Assembly: GCA_030600975.1 (NCBI GenBank)
Contig: JAUVUL010000144.1
Location: forward strand, 1-5,823
Length of the DNA: 5,823 nucleotides
Source: Candidatus Aegiribacteria sp.
GTDB lineage: Bacteria > Fermentibacterota > Fermentibacteria > Fermentibacterales > JCC-6
Reading direction: 5' to 3'
Shown here: piece by piece, positions 5,330-5,823 of the stretch
Layout: the number at the start of each line of letters is the position of its first letter
Numbering within the stretch: position 1 is the stretch's first letter
Translations under genes and position numbers: made by a program
Notes under the pieces: model-generated
Seen by the model: only the letters and a program-made list of their open reading frames with translations
What the model was told of the DNA's origin: nothing
Databases searched by the model: none

Positions 5330-5823
5330 TCAATACCACCCTTGTCTGTGCTGTATCACCTGACGAGTCGGTGATGCCTACCAGATAGATACCCGCCGGG
5401 AGAGTAACCCCGGAGGTGTCGGTTCCCGCCCACAGGTAGCTTGATGTCTCACCGGCCTGCGCGAATTCGGTTGCCTTGTGCACTGTTCGACCGGAGATAT
5501 CGCGTGCGATGATGGTGACATTCCCGGTTACGGGGCTCGTGAAGATCAGGTTCACAGCTCCACTAGCCGGATTGCCGGCAGGGCTGATAGCCAGCTGGGC
5601 TCCGGGGTCCGCTCCCCCTTCTATCCCGGTCTCCTGCCAGTCGTAGAATGCAAAAAGGAACTCGTCCCAGCCTGTGTTGTCTGCGAAATCCAGGTCCACC
5701 GATATGTAGTACCCGATCTGCGAGCCATGCAGGATCTCCGGGAAGTTGATGGAGAGGCCGTTGGCGCCCGGCTGAGACGCCCCGTGGCACTCGTTGATGA
5801 TGACCAGTTCGTAGAGGTCCATG
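5319..5823 (-). CDS. C11 clostripain-like peptidase, C-terminal part with sorting domain (partial)
   Basis: The gene runs off the right edge; only its last 167 codons are visible, so its start is unknown and the Met at 5822 is probably internal. The first part (INECHGASQPGANGLSINFP, then LDFADNTGWDEFLFAFYDW at 44-62) matches the region after the catalytic core in clostripain-family (C11) Cys peptidases of FCB-type bacteria, where a G-[LI]-S-I-x-FP strand and a W-D-E-FL segment are typical. The catalytic His and Cys would lie outside the window. From about residue 73 a FlgD-Ig/type IX-secretion-like domain follows: SPAGNPASGAVNL, RDISGRTV (107-114), W-A-G-T-D-TSG and LPAGIYLV (141-148), ending RVVLISQ and TGA. 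It shares this layout with the FG-GAP protein. The protein is presumably exported. Its last four codons, including the stop, overlap the 5' end of the HdrA-like fragment in another frame. Peptidase assignment is moderate; the C-terminal domain is clear. Confidence 0.65.
   Translation of the reverse strand, partial: MDLYELVIINECHGASQPGANGLSINFPEILHGSQIGYYISVDLDFADNTGWDEFLFAFYDWQETGIEGGADPGAQLAISPAGNPASGAVNLIFTSPVTGNVTIIARDISGRTVHKATEFAQAGETSSYLWAGTDTSGVTLPAGIYLVGITDSSGDTAQTRVVLISQ

Overview
The window reads as a piece of a Gram-negative, anaerobic genome, most likely from an uncultivated FCB-group phylum (a Fermentibacteria/Eisenbacteria/Cloacimonadota-like organism; low confidence, judged from style and not from a search). 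The clues are two exported proteins ending in FlgD-Ig/type IX-secretion-like C-terminal domains, a six-bladed-propeller lipoprotein, a small outer-membrane barrel, a DNRLRE module, a clostripain-type peptidase tail and an HdrA-type ferredoxin tail. No tRNA, rRNA or CRISPR array is visible.

Layout, left to right. Positions 1-246 (minus) hold the 3' end of an IS91/IS801-like transposase with an in-frame TGA where relatives carry Trp. Next come a terminator-like hairpin (245-271), the first copy of a 26-bp GACGTC-centred repeat (274-299) and a bulged inverted repeat (406-458). An orphan C-terminal DNRLRE fragment (487-834, minus) lies just downstream of an intact six-bladed beta-propeller lipoprotein (878-2020, minus). 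About 500 bp of mostly non-coding DNA follows, with a degenerate octamer array. A good sigma70 promoter (2526-2553) then drives a seven-repeat FG-GAP/VCBS secreted protein (2612-4036, plus). The 4037-4399 gap holds two copies of a 17-bp motif and the third GACGTC repeat. An AT-rich small beta-barrel gene (4400-4831, minus) follows, then the second GACGTC repeat, a 5'-truncated HdrA-like ferredoxin tail (5012-5329, minus) and the C-terminal part of a C11 clostripain-like peptidase (5319-5823, minus, cut by the window edge).

There is no clear operon or pathway linking the genes. The intact ones are separately transcribed cell-envelope or secreted proteins. The broken ones (transposase, DNRLRE, HdrA) make this look like a region where recombination between short dispersed repeats has left gene debris. 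I did not find a convincing new multi-gene system. The repeat family next to the gene ends and the HdrA/C11 junction are the parts most worth a second look.
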